Assembly: GCF_049800955.1 (NCBI RefSeq)
Contig: NZ_JBNAGA010000002.1
Span: forward strand, 496,001 to 560,000
DNA: 64,000 nucleotides
Origin: JAKVBH01 sp049800955
Lineage (GTDB): Bacteria > Pseudomonadota > Alphaproteobacteria > Rhodobacterales > Rhodobacteraceae
Reading direction: 5' to 3'
The number at the start of each line of letters is the position of its first letter. Position 1 is the stretch's first letter. Shown piece after piece: positions 34,443 through 45,100 of this stretch. The notes below the pieces were generated by a model that ran no database searches, had not been told where the DNA came from, and was given only the letters and a program-made list of their open reading frames with translations. A program made the translations under genes and the position numbers.

Positions 34443-36590
34443 ATGCCCCAGTCGCTCACACAGTATTTCTTTGGCAATAGCCTCGTGAATTTTGCCGGTG
34501 GAACAGCCAATGCAAACGTACCGCATTGGCTCAACCAGTTCATCGAAGCTGATGGTGGCAGTTACGCCGTTAACGGCGGGTATGCGTTCCTGCGCCAAGC
34601 AGCCGACAATGATGTGCCGCGCAATGAATGGGGCTTTTCCGGCGTCGATGGTGTCTGGGATCAGGATCTCGAGGGTTTTGACGAGGTCAGCTTTGATTCC
34701 GTCGTCATTACGCCTGCGAATTTCATTCAGGACCGTGAGCCGACGCAGAACTACCCTGGCGATGATCGTTCGCCGTTGGATGCCATTCTCGATGTGATCG
34801 AACAGGTGCAGACCGAGCAGGGTGCCGCCAAAATCTACATGTATCAGGGCTGGTCGGACATTGGTTTCATTGCCCCGGATTTCCCGCCGACCGAACAGGA
34901 ACTGGAGACGTATTACGCCTATGCTTCAGGCCCCTACAGCGATTGGTACGACACTTTTCTGGCTGAGATCGATGCCGCTGCGCCTGATGCAGATGTGACC
35001 TTGATCCCGATCAATGATGTGTTGATCGAATTGATCTCGGATGGCCCTCTGTCAGATCTTGAGGCGACGGATCTCTTTGTCGATTCCGCGCCACACGGAA
35101 CAGAGACGACCTATTTTCTGGCGTCGATGATCACCTACTCCGCCCTGTTTGGTGAGCCCGTACAGGCGTTTGGTGATGTCCCCGATACGATCCATCCGGC
35201 GGTGGCCGACAACCTGCCCAGCCTTGCCGCCCTGATCGACACCCGCGTTGCTGAGCTCATGGGTGAGGGCGGTACAGATGACGATGAGGGCGGGGGAGAC
35301 GACGGGGGCGATGATGAGCCTCCGATCGAGCCGGAAAACAGCGCGCCGAATGCACGGGACGACACGGCGGGAACGATCCAAAACGAACCGGCGCTCATCG
35401 ATGTTCTGGCCAATGATACAGACCCCGACGGCGATCCACTGACACTGACAAATGTCATCTACAGCAGCAATGCTTATGCCCGGATCATCGACAATCAGAT
35501 CGAGTATTATCCAAATGGTGATTTCTTCGGTGAAGACACGCTGACCTATGAAGTGTCGGACGACGAGGGCGCGATCAGCACGGCCAGTGTTCTGATAAGC
35601 GTTGAGCCGATTGACGAGGCTCCGGAACCTGAAAACACAGCACCCAACGCTTTGGATGATGTCGGTGATACAGATGCGGGAACCAGTGTGTTGCTGGATG
35701 TTTTGGCGAATGACAGTGATCCGGATGGCGATCCATTGACCCTCCAAAGTGTTGACCAGCCACTGAACGGATCCGTGCAAATCGTTGACAATCAAATTGA
35801 GTATACGCCGGCCCAAGGCTTCGTCGGGACAGACACGTTTGATTATATAGTCTCCGACGGTCAGGGGGGCGAAAGCGCCGCCTCGGTCAGCGTCGTTGTC
35901 TCCGGCGATGTACAGGACGACAACGGCGGCTTTTCGGCGCTGTTCTATGAGCTGGACTTCGATGTGGAGAGTTTGGATCAGGTCGATTTCGGTGCCCCTG
36001 TCGACGCGCAGGAGGATGTGGCGTCTGTCCGGCATTTTGAGCAGACCGGCCCGGGCTGGGAGGGTGGCCACACGGATCATTTTGCGGCGCGCTACATCGC
36101 CTTGCTCGATGTTGAAGAGGCGGGGCTCTACACGTTTGAACTGATCGCAGATGATGAAGCTGCGCTGCGGCTGAACGGTGAAGAGCTTGTTGGCGCGGGG
36201 CCGAAGTCTGATGAAGTGCCGGAATACGGGCAGGTGGAATTGCAACCCGGGCCCTATCTCATCGAGCTCGACTATCTCGAGATTGATGGTGCGCAAACAC
36301 TTTCGTTGCGCTGGAGCGGGCCCGATACGGACGATACCTTTGTGCCTGTGACCCCCGATGTCCCGGGGGCGGACCTCAGCGATTTGCTGGCTCTGGCAGA
36401 ATCGGATTTGGACATAACCGAGCCGCTCATATTGTCCGAAGAGCCGGAAGCTCCGGCGGGCGATGCGTTCGAGATGGAGATGTTTCGCTTCTTGCAGGAC
36501 GACACATCCTACCGCAGCAAACTGGAAGACGATGCCAAGTGGTTCGAGGACGAGGATGCGCCGGCCGAGGAGGAAATCGGCCTGATCTAA
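34443..36590 (+). CDS. Acidic multidomain protein: SGNH-like, cadherin-like repeats, PA14-like
   Basis: A 715-residue, strongly acidic protein. Start taken at ATG 34443 (MPQSLTQYFFGNSLVNF); the frame is open to 34302 but that part is basic and unlike the rest. Residues 8-245 resemble an SGNH/GDSL hydrolase: GNSL at 11-14 could be the nucleophile block and D214/H218 in VDSAPHGT the acid-base pair. An Asp/Gly linker (273-293) leads to two cadherin-like (VCBS/Big_9-type) repeats, each with APNA-DD, DVLAND-DPDGDPLTL and SDDEG or SDGQG (about 298-390 and 397-490). Residues about 500-625 look like a PA14 carbohydrate-binding domain (FSALFYELDF, FELIADDEAALRLNGE, LRWSGP). No N-terminal signal peptide is seen; type I secretion is possible but unproven. 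Substrate unknown. Confidence 0.8.
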   Translation: MPQSLTQYFFGNSLVNFAGGTANANVPHWLNQFIEADGGSYAVNGGYAFLRQAADNDVPRNEWGFSGVDGVWDQDLEGFDEVSFDSVVITPANFIQDREPTQNYPGDDRSPLDAILDVIEQVQTEQGAAKIYMYQGWSDIGFIAPDFPPTEQELETYYAYASGPYSDWYDTFLAEIDAAAPDADVTLIPINDVLIELISDGPLSDLEATDLFVDSAPHGTETTYFLASMITYSALFGEPVQAFGDVPDTIHPAVADNLPSLAALIDTRVAELMGEGGTDDDEGGGDDGGDDEPPIEPENSAPNARDDTAGTIQNEPALIDVLANDTDPDGDPLTLTNVIYSSNAYARIIDNQIEYYPNGDFFGEDTLTYEVSDDEGAISTASVLISVEPIDEAPEPENTAPNALDDVGDTDAGTSVLLDVLANDSDPDGDPLTLQSVDQPLNGSVQIVDNQIEYTPAQGFVGTDTFDYIVSDGQGGESAASVSVVVSGDVQDDNGGFSALFYELDFDVESLDQVDFGAPVDAQEDVASVRHFEQTGPGWEGGHTDHFAARYIALLDVEEAGLYTFELIADDEAALRLNGEELVGAGPKSDEVPEYGQVELQPGPYLIELDYLEIDGAQTLSLRWSGPDTDDTFVPVTPDVPGADLSDLLALAESDLDITEPLILSEEPEAPAGDAFEMEMFRFLQDDTSYRSKLEDDAKWFEDEDAPAEEEIGLI

Positions 36591-36598
36591 CGCATGCC

Positions 36599-36627
36599 TT
36601 GCAATTGTGCGGGCACGGGCGTATATC
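36599..36627 (+). promoter_or_regulatory. Candidate sigma70 promoter of the rimP-nusA-infB operon
   Basis: TTGCAA (36599-36604) and TATATC (36622-36627) are separated by 17 bases, each matching four of six consensus bases. If used, transcription begins near 36634 and the RNA carries both leader hairpins before rimP. Confidence 0.45.
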
Positions 36628-36641
36628 CTTGCCAACAGCGT

Positions 36642-36704
36642 GATGCTGGGGTCCAAACCCGGCATCCACCGAAAACGTCATACGGGCCGCTGGCCCGTTT
36701 TTTT
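36642..36704 (+). ncRNA. Putative attenuator leader of rimP operon (two hairpins, second a terminator)
   Basis: First hairpin: GATGCTGGG (36642-36650) with CCCGGCATC (36658-36666), nine pairs including one G-U, loop GTCCAAA. Second hairpin: ACGGGCC (36682-36688) with GGCCCGT (36692-36698) and a run of seven T (36698-36704), a typical intrinsic terminator. It ends only 33 bases before the rimP start, leaving little room for a separate promoter, so it may attenuate the operon rather than only end the upstream gene. rimP leader attenuators are described in other bacteria; membership of such a family is not shown here. Confidence 0.6.
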
Positions 36705-36737
36705 GTGCCCTTGTCACCTGAGTAAACGAGACTGCCG

Positions 36738-37331
36738 TTGCACGATCTGATTGCCAAAAGCGCCATGGACCGCCGTCTGGCCGAAATCATCAGCCCTGCC
36801 ATTGAAGGCCTGGGGTTTGAGCTGGTGCGCGTCCGCTTGATGGGGGGCAATACGCCGACATTGCAGATCATGGCGGAGCGGCCCGAAGGCGGTATCGAGG
36901 TGGATGAATGCGCGCAGATATCGAATGAGGTTTCCGCGGTTCTTGATGTCGAAGACCCTATACTGGACGCCTATACGCTCGAAGTGTCGAGCCCGGGAAT
37001 TGACCGGCCGCTCACGCGACTGAAGGATTTTGATCAGTTCGAAGGCTATGACGCGAAGCTTGAAACGGCTGAGTTGATCGATGGTCGTAAACGGTGGCGC
37101 GGTGTGCTGGCCGGTGTTGAGGGCGACGAGGTGCTGATCAACATCGACGGTGCGGGCGATGAAACACTGACGGTTGGTCTGCATTATGACTGGCTGGTCG
37201 ATGCGAAGCTTGTCCTGACGGATGAGCTGATCCGCGAAATGCTGCGTCAGAGAAAAGCTCAGGATCCCAACCTGAAACTGGATGAGACGAAGTTTGATAC
37301 AATCGAGACCGAAGGGTCCGCAGAGGAGTAA
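36738..37331 (+). CDS. rimP: Ribosome maturation factor RimP
   Basis: 30S ribosomal subunit maturation factor, 197 residues. The start used is TTG 36738 (MHDLIAKSAMDRRLAEI), which preserves the family N-terminus; the next ATG at 36765 would remove nine conserved-looking residues. The core shows GFELVRVRLMGG, the VDECAQIS and LEVSSPGIDRPL segments, and a C-terminal SH3-like domain. It is followed five bases later by nusA. Confidence 0.94.
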   Translation: MHDLIAKSAMDRRLAEIISPAIEGLGFELVRVRLMGGNTPTLQIMAERPEGGIEVDECAQISNEVSAVLDVEDPILDAYTLEVSSPGIDRPLTRLKDFDQFEGYDAKLETAELIDGRKRWRGVLAGVEGDEVLINIDGAGDETLTVGLHYDWLVDAKLVLTDELIREMLRQRKAQDPNLKLDETKFDTIETEGSAEE

Positions 37332-37336
37332 CGCCG

Positions 37337-38968
37337 ATGGCAATCACATCTGCCAACCAGCTTGAACTGCTGCAAACCGCCGAAGCGGTGGCGCGCGAGA
37401 AGATGATCGATCCGAGCCTTGTCATTGAGGCCATGGAAGAGAGCCTCGCCCGTGCGGCCAAGTCGCGCTATGGCTCGGAGATGGACATCCGTGTGTCGAT
37501 TGATCGCAAGACCGGTCGTGCGACGTTCACGCGTGTGCGCACTGTTGTCGAAGAGGAAGAGCTTGAGAATTATCAGGCCGAGATGACGGTTGAGACAGCC
37601 AAGCAATACCTCGAAAATCCCGTCGTTGGCGATCAGTTCGTCGAAGAAGTGCCGCCCGTCGATATGGGCCGGATTGCGGCGCAATCTGCCAAGCAGGTGA
37701 TTCTCCAGAAAGTGCGCGAAGCTGAGCGTGATCGTCAGTTCGCAGAGTTTCAGGACCGTGCGGGCACGATTATCAACGGTCAGGTCAAGCGTGAAGAGTA
37801 TGGCAATGTCATCGTTGATGTGGGGCGCGGCGAAGCAATTCTACGCCGCAACGAGAAGATCGGCCGCGAGAGCTATCGCCCCAATGATCGGATCCGCTGC
37901 TACATCAAGGATGTGCGTCGCGAGACACGCGGGCCTCAGATCTTCCTGAGCCGCACCGCGCCGGAATTCATGGCCGAGCTTTTCAAGATGGAAGTGCCCG
38001 AGATTTATGATGGCATTATCGAGATCAAGGCCGTCGCGCGTGATCCCGGGTCGCGCGCAAAGATTGCCGTGATTTCCTATGATGGCTCCATTGACCCTGT
38101 CGGCGCCTGCGTCGGGATGCGCGGCAGCCGGGTTCAGGCTGTGGTCAACGAATTGCAGGGCGAAAAGATCGACATCATCCCCTGGAATGAGGACGTGCCG
38201 ACCTTCCTAGTGAACGCGCTGCAACCAGCCGAAGTCACCAAGGTTGTTCTCGACGAAGAGGCAGAGCGTATCGAAGTCGTCGTTCCCGAGGAGCAGCTCT
38301 CGCTGGCGATTGGGCGTCGTGGTCAAAACGTCCGCCTCGCCTCGATGCTGACCGGCCTCGATATCGACATCATGACCGAAGAGGAAGAGAGCGCACGTCG
38401 TCAGAAAGAGTATGAAGAGCGCACCAAGCTCTTTGTCGAAGCGCTCGATCTGGACGAATTCTTCGCTCAGCTGCTGGTCTCCGAAGGCTTCACGAGCCTT
38501 GAAGAAGTTGCCTACGTTGAGCTGGATGAGCTTCTGGTCATCGACGGTGTGGATGAGGGCACAGCCGAAGAACTTCAGACCCGCGCGCGCGAAAACCTCG
38601 AGGCGCAGGCCCGCAAAGCCCTTGAAAGTGCTCGTGAATTGGGCGCTGTCGATAGCCTTATTGAATTCGAAGGTCTGACACCCCAGATGGTTGAGGCCCT
38701 TGCGAAGGACGGTGTTCTGACGCTTGAGGACTTCGCGACATGTGCGGATTGGGAGCTGGCTGGCGGCTGGACAACAGTCGATGGCGAGCGGGTGAAAGAC
38801 GACGGTCTTCTTGAGCCCTTCGACGTCTCCCTTGAGGAGGCGCAAGATCTCGTCATGACCGCGCGGATCATCCTTGGCTGGGTCGATCCCGCTGAATTGG
38901 AGGCCGACGCCGAAGAGGAAGAACTGGGCGAAGATGGCGAAACGCTGGCTGAGGAGGAGGCCCGCTAG
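37337..38968 (+). CDS. nusA: Transcription termination/antitermination factor NusA
   Basis: RNA-polymerase-binding elongation factor, 543 residues. Domains in order: N-terminal polymerase-binding region (1-135), S1 domain (about 136-200, GQVKREEYGNVIVDVG), two KH domains (about 230-350, with GACVGMRGSRVQAV and AIGRRGQNVRLAS), and a C-terminal part with acidic repeat regions (about 360-510) ending in a Glu-rich tail. It binds nascent RNA, affecting pausing and termination, and may regulate its own operon through the upstream leader. Confidence 0.97.
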   Translation: MAITSANQLELLQTAEAVAREKMIDPSLVIEAMEESLARAAKSRYGSEMDIRVSIDRKTGRATFTRVRTVVEEEELENYQAEMTVETAKQYLENPVVGDQFVEEVPPVDMGRIAAQSAKQVILQKVREAERDRQFAEFQDRAGTIINGQVKREEYGNVIVDVGRGEAILRRNEKIGRESYRPNDRIRCYIKDVRRETRGPQIFLSRTAPEFMAELFKMEVPEIYDGIIEIKAVARDPGSRAKIAVISYDGSIDPVGACVGMRGSRVQAVVNELQGEKIDIIPWNEDVPTFLVNALQPAEVTKVVLDEEAERIEVVVPEEQLSLAIGRRGQNVRLASMLTGLDIDIMTEEEESARRQKEYEERTKLFVEALDLDEFFAQLLVSEGFTSLEEVAYVELDELLVIDGVDEGTAEELQTRARENLEAQARKALESARELGAVDSLIEFEGLTPQMVEALAKDGVLTLEDFATCADWELAGGWTTVDGERVKDDGLLEPFDVSLEEAQDLVMTARIILGWVDPAELEADAEEEELGEDGETLAEEEAR

Positions 38969-38980
38969 GGGCCTGATCTG

Positions 38981-39615
38981 ATGTCCCGCGGAGGAGGCAA
39001 ACGCCACGCCGAGACAAACGGCCCGGAGCGCAAATGCATCGCCACAGGCGAGGTGCGCCCGGTTGCCGAGCTTGTGCGATTTGTCGTGTCTCCAGACGGG
39101 CAGATCGTTCCGGATATCCTCGGCAAATTGCCGGGGCGCGGGATCTGGGTTCAGGCGTATCGCGAGGCCATTGACCTTGCGGCGCGCAAGAACCTCTTCT
39201 CCCGTGCGGCAAAGCAGCCGGTCCAGGTGCCGGAAGGTTTGGCGGCTGAGGTCGAGGCGCAGATTGCCCGCCGGGTTGTCGATCTGATATCGCTGGCGCG
39301 CAAATCGGGGCGTGCTGTTGGCGGGTATGAAAAGGTAAAGTCCTGGTTGCAGCTGGAGGAGGCGGAAGTCCTCGTTCAGGCGTCTGACGGATCAGGGCGG
39401 GGGAAGTCAAAATTGTCGACCCCGCATTATGGATCGTACATCGGCTGGCTGACGGCAGATGAGCTGGGCATGGCCTTTGGGCGACAAAGTACGATACATG
39501 GCGCGCTGGCGTCTGGTGGACTCACGACACGTGTAGTAGAGGAAGCCCAACGTCTTAAAATGCTGCGCATGGAAAAGACGGCGGCAAGGGCCGCTGGAAA
39601 GGATAAAAGAGCTTC

Positions 39616-39619
<4 letters not shown>
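38981..39619 (+). CDS. YlxR (DUF448) and L7Ae-like fusion RNA-binding protein
   Basis: A 212-residue protein. Residues about 10-85 match the YlxR/DUF448 fold: ERKCIATGEVRPVAELVRFV followed by KLPGRGIWV and R-x-A-I-D-L-A-A-R-K. Residues about 95-190 resemble the L7Ae/YlxQ RNA-binding fold (DLISLARKSGRAVGGYEKVK). In other bacteria these are separate small genes between nusA and infB. It overlaps infB by four bases (ATGA). The role is probably RNA or RNase P-related binding; the precise function is not known to me. Confidence 0.88.
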
Positions 39620-42090
<2,471 letters not shown>

Positions 42091-42112
42091 GAATTCCTGG
42101 ACAGCCAAAAAC

Positions 42113-42144
42113 AAAGGGCAGCATCATCAGATGCTGCCCTTTTA
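42113..42144 (+). terminator. Rho-independent terminator after infB
   Basis: AAAGGGCAGCATC (42113-42125) and GATGCTGCCCTTT (42130-42142) form a perfect 13-bp stem with a four-base loop ATCA, followed by T-rich sequence. Confidence 0.93.
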
Positions 42145-42172
42145 ATTTGAGCGGTAACATTCCGTGAGTGGA

Positions 42173-42295
42173 CTAAACAGGAAAACCAGCGAAGATGCGG
42201 GTCCCATCGCGGACCAGAATACGACCGTCCGGCAAAGCACGAAAGAAGATGCCCTGCACCGTGATATATTTGCTCAGCTTGATCGAGCGTACCAT
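42173..42295 (-). CDS. Small hypothetical protein, 40 residues
   Basis: A 40-codon leftward gene with ATG at 42295 and an excellent ribosome site (GGGGAGGAG at 42309-42301, five bases away). The product starts MVRSIKLSKYITVQGIFFRA, continues LPDGRILVRDGTRIFAGFPV, and is basic in its first half, with a possible beta-strand pair around LPDGRILVRDGTRI. It ends 30 bases from the infB terminator and is the only coding candidate in the 42143-42458 gap. I do not know a function. The quality of the ribosome site and the balanced composition make it more than a chance frame. Confidence 0.65.
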   Translation of the reverse strand: MVRSIKLSKYITVQGIFFRALPDGRILVRDGTRIFAGFPV

Positions 42296-42458
42296 GTCAT
42301 CTCCTCCCCAGTGGCTATGACGGTTAACACTTAGTGCGACTTGCTTAATAAAAACATAAAAATTTCACCAAGTTGGTGGTTTTCTGCTCAAATGTTGTGC
42401 GGCGGATTGCCCCAAACTCTCCTTTGAGTTGAAATTCTCCATCGATTTCAAGCGCGTA

Positions 42459-42857
42459 TCAGAGCCAATCGCGAAGTATCGGGATGAGCGGAATATCGGC
42501 TGGCGGCATCGGATAATCCCGAAGTTTCTGCGGTGGGCACCATTCCAGCTTCTGACCTTCCTTCGAACTTGGGATTCCCTCCCATTTCCGGCAGGCATAC
42601 AGCGGCATCAGAAGATGAAACGAATCGTAGCTGTGGCTCGCGAAAGTCAGCGGCGCGAGGCAGCTTTCCCATGTATCGATGCCAAGCTCTTCCTGCAGCT
42701 CCCGAATAAGCGCCACTTCTGGCGTCTCACCGGGCTCCACTTTGCCTCCGGGAAATTCCCAAAGGCCAGCCATGGATTTTCCTTCAGGCCTTTGGGCCAG
42801 AAGCACCCTCCCGTCACGGTCTATTAGTGCCGCTGCGGCAACCAGAACTGTCTTCAT
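42459..42857 (-). CDS. mutT: NUDIX hydrolase, MutT-like 8-oxo-dGTP diphosphatase
   Basis: Removes oxidised nucleotides such as 8-oxo-dGTP from the pool. The start is ATG 42857 (MKTVLVAAAALIDRDGRVLL), 132 residues, overlapping the argJ stop (ATGA); the longer frame to 43016 lies inside argJ. The Nudix box is visible as GKVEPGETPEVALIRELQEE plus LGI, and WEFPGG lies before it. argJ-mutT order is common in alphaproteobacteria. Confidence 0.93.
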   Translation of the reverse strand: MKTVLVAAAALIDRDGRVLLAQRPEGKSMAGLWEFPGGKVEPGETPEVALIRELQEELGIDTWESCLAPLTFASHSYDSFHLLMPLYACRKWEGIPSSKEGQKLEWCPPQKLRDYPMPPADIPLIPILRDWL

Positions 42858-44080
42858 GATCGGTAATCCGCATTGATTGAAATGTAGCCATGGGTCAGAT
42901 CGCAGGTCCAGACGGTCGCGGTTGCGGTTCCGAGGCCTAGATCGACGGTTATCCGAATGGTGTCGTTGCGCATATGGGCGGCGCCGTCTTCTTCCCGATA
43001 ATCCGGCGAAACCCACCCTTTATCCGCAACAAGCACGTCGCCAAAGCGGATGGACAGACGGTCACGGTCAGCTGGAGCGCCAGATTTGCCAATCGCCATG
43101 ACGATACGGCCCCAGTTTGGATCCTCGCCGGCAATCGCTGTTTTGACCAAAGGCGAATTCGCAATCGCCAGCGCATGACAGCGGGCATTGGCAAAGGTAT
43201 CTGCTGCGCGCACGGTGATCTCGACGAACTTGGTCGCGCCTTCGCCGTCCCGCACGACGAGATGCGCGAGCTCACGCATGACACCATGCAGCGCATCCGA
43301 GAACGCCTGCACACCCGCCACATCCACACCGCTTGCGCCGGTGGCGGCGCACAGGAGCGTGTCCGAGGTAGAGGTATCGCTATCCACCGTGATTGCGTTG
43401 AAGGTTGTTTCGGTGTGCTGTGATAGCAGCTCTTGCAACTCGGTCTGATCAATCAAGGCATCCGTAAAGATGTAGACCAGCATCGTCGCCATATCGGGCG
43501 CAATCATGCCAGAGCCTTTGGCGATCCCCGCGATTTTGACTGTTTGCCCGTTGTGCTCGATCTGAGCCGCAGCCCCTTTTGCAAAAGTATCCGTGGTCAT
43601 GATCGCGCCCGCAGCCGCGGCAATCCCATCAGGGCTGAGCGCGGAATGCAGCTCGCCGATCTTTCCCGTGATCTTCTCGAACGGGAGGGGCTCCCCGATG
43701 ACCCCTGTCGAGGATGTGAAAACGCGATCCGCAGTGACGCCCGTCTCCTTGGAGACGGCATCACAGATTTCCGAAACACTGCTTTGGCCATAATGACCCG
43801 TGAAGGCGTTTGCGTTGCCGGAATTGACGAGGATCGCAGCGGGGCCGCGCGCGTCGCTTCCAAGTTTCGCCTGGCAATCCAGAACCGGCGCAGCACGGGT
43901 GGCTGAGCGCGTGAATACACCGGCGATTTGTGTGCCTGCATCGCATAGCGCGAGCATCACATCGTCACGATCCGTGTATTTGACCCCAGCAGCGCAGGTC
44001 GCAAACCGGACGCCGCCGATCTCGGGGAGATCGGGGAAAGCGTCCGGTGCCAGCGGCGAGACATTCTCGATCTTCGCCAT
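42854..44080 (-). CDS. argJ: Bifunctional ornithine acetyltransferase / N-acetylglutamate synthase
   Basis: Arginine biosynthesis enzyme that recycles the acetyl group from N-acetylornithine to glutamate. The 408-residue precursor cleaves itself before the Thr in the segment SSTGVIGEPLPF, giving alpha and beta chains. Other conserved parts are VNSGNANAFTG and DSDTSTSDT. Its start overlaps the stop of the peptidyl-prolyl isomerase gene by one base, so prsA-type gene, argJ and mutT form one leftward operon. Confidence 0.96.
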   Translation of the reverse strand: MAKIENVSPLAPDAFPDLPEIGGVRFATCAAGVKYTDRDDVMLALCDAGTQIAGVFTRSATRAAPVLDCQAKLGSDARGPAAILVNSGNANAFTGHYGQSSVSEICDAVSKETGVTADRVFTSSTGVIGEPLPFEKITGKIGELHSALSPDGIAAAAGAIMTTDTFAKGAAAQIEHNGQTVKIAGIAKGSGMIAPDMATMLVYIFTDALIDQTELQELLSQHTETTFNAITVDSDTSTSDTLLCAATGASGVDVAGVQAFSDALHGVMRELAHLVVRDGEGATKFVEITVRAADTFANARCHALAIANSPLVKTAIAGEDPNWGRIVMAIGKSGAPADRDRLSIRFGDVLVADKGWVSPDYREEDGAAHMRNDTIRITVDLGLGTATATVWTCDLTHGYISINADYRS

Positions 44081-44928
44081 TACTCCTCCAGAAGATCGAG
44101 GTTTTTCATCAGCGAGATGTCGAACGTCTCCGCGGGCGCACGGGTCACTTCAGCGGAGCTCACCAACTCGTTCAGGCGCCCCTCAACAGCATCGCTCTGG
44201 ATCTGTTGCTCGATCTGCGCGCGCACCTCGTCCAGGGGCGGAGCGTCCTTGATGCGCGTCTCGTTGAGACGGATGACGTGCCAGCCAAACTGCGTTTGAA
44301 CGGGGTCCGAAATTGCGCCTGCTTCAAGCTCTTTCACAGCCGCTTCAAACGGCGCAACCATCATGCCTTCGCCGAACCATCCCAGATCACCCCCATTGGG
44401 GCCTGACGGGCCTGTCGAGTTATCTTGCGCGAGCTTTGCAAAGTTGGCGCCTCCGCGTGCTTCTTCAACAAGAGCTGCGGCTTCTTCCTCTGTCGCAACG
44501 AGGATATGAGCCGCGTTGTATTCACGTCCGCCCCCCTTTGCGAACTCGGCCTCATAGACGGCCTGAATTGCGGCATCACTCGCGGCATTGCTGGCGATGG
44601 CTTCGACAACCTGCGAGGCGCGGAGCGCGCGCTCTTCGTTTTCGAGGGCCAGTTGCAGCCGCTTGCTGCGCGCTTCACCCTCAGTCTGGGCAAGCACTGT
44701 CTGCTGGACCAATTGGTCAATGATACCGGTCCACAATGTTTCATCGGGAAGCGAGAGGTACTGCTCCGGCAGGCCCGCGCGTACCATGATCACATGACCG
44801 AGCGTGATATCGGTACCATTCACTGTCGCGACCACTGTGTCGGCATTAGGCTCGTCGGCATGGGCGGCAAGCGGCGCAAGTGCAACAGCGGCACCGAAAG
44901 CGGCGTATTTCAGGCATTTCAACATCAT
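44080..44928 (-). CDS. Parvulin-type peptidyl-prolyl cis-trans isomerase, exported
   Basis: Periplasmic folding helper of 282 residues. The N-terminal signal peptide is MMLKCLKYAAFGAAVALAPL with AAHAD cleavage; a SurA/PrsA-like helical region follows, and the parvulin domain (about 145-235) shows YNAAHILVATEEEA, GPNGGDLGWFGEGMMV and QTQFGWHVIRL. ATG 44928 has GAGGG about six bases upstream; the frame beyond it (to 45381) is antisense to secA and not real. It is divergent from secA, which fits a shared role in export. Confidence 0.93.
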   Translation of the reverse strand: MMLKCLKYAAFGAAVALAPLAAHADEPNADTVVATVNGTDITLGHVIMVRAGLPEQYLSLPDETLWTGIIDQLVQQTVLAQTEGEARSKRLQLALENEERALRASQVVEAIASNAASDAAIQAVYEAEFAKGGGREYNAAHILVATEEEAAALVEEARGGANFAKLAQDNSTGPSGPNGGDLGWFGEGMMVAPFEAAVKELEAGAISDPVQTQFGWHVIRLNETRIKDAPPLDEVRAQIEQQIQSDAVEGRLNELVSSAEVTRAPAETFDISLMKNLDLLEE

Positions 44929-44965
44929 GTGTTCCCTCAATTGGCCCCTGCGCCAGCAGGCGGCG

Positions 44966-44993
44966 TTGACACTGCAATGGGTGCCCCTTACAT
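44966..44993 (+). promoter_or_regulatory. Candidate secA promoter
   Basis: TTGACA (44966-44971) is an exact -35 consensus; TTACAT at 44988-44993, 16 bases on, is a weak -10. It lies about 110 bases before the secA ATG. Confidence 0.35.
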
Positions 44994-45100
44994 CGCGAAT
45001 GTTCATCCGGACACCGTCTTGACTTCTTCTCCTATGGGTTGCGCGCGGGACGGGCAAGCCGGGCACACGCAGATTTGCGTAAAAGATAATTGGAGACGGT

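Noticed and set aside
36591..36670. tRNA-like stretch before rimP (GGGGTCCAAACCC resembles a T-arm, and ends could pair)
   Set aside because: No D-arm or anticodon arm can be drawn, the acceptor pairing has a mismatch, and no CCA-type end is present; a two-hairpin leader explains it better.
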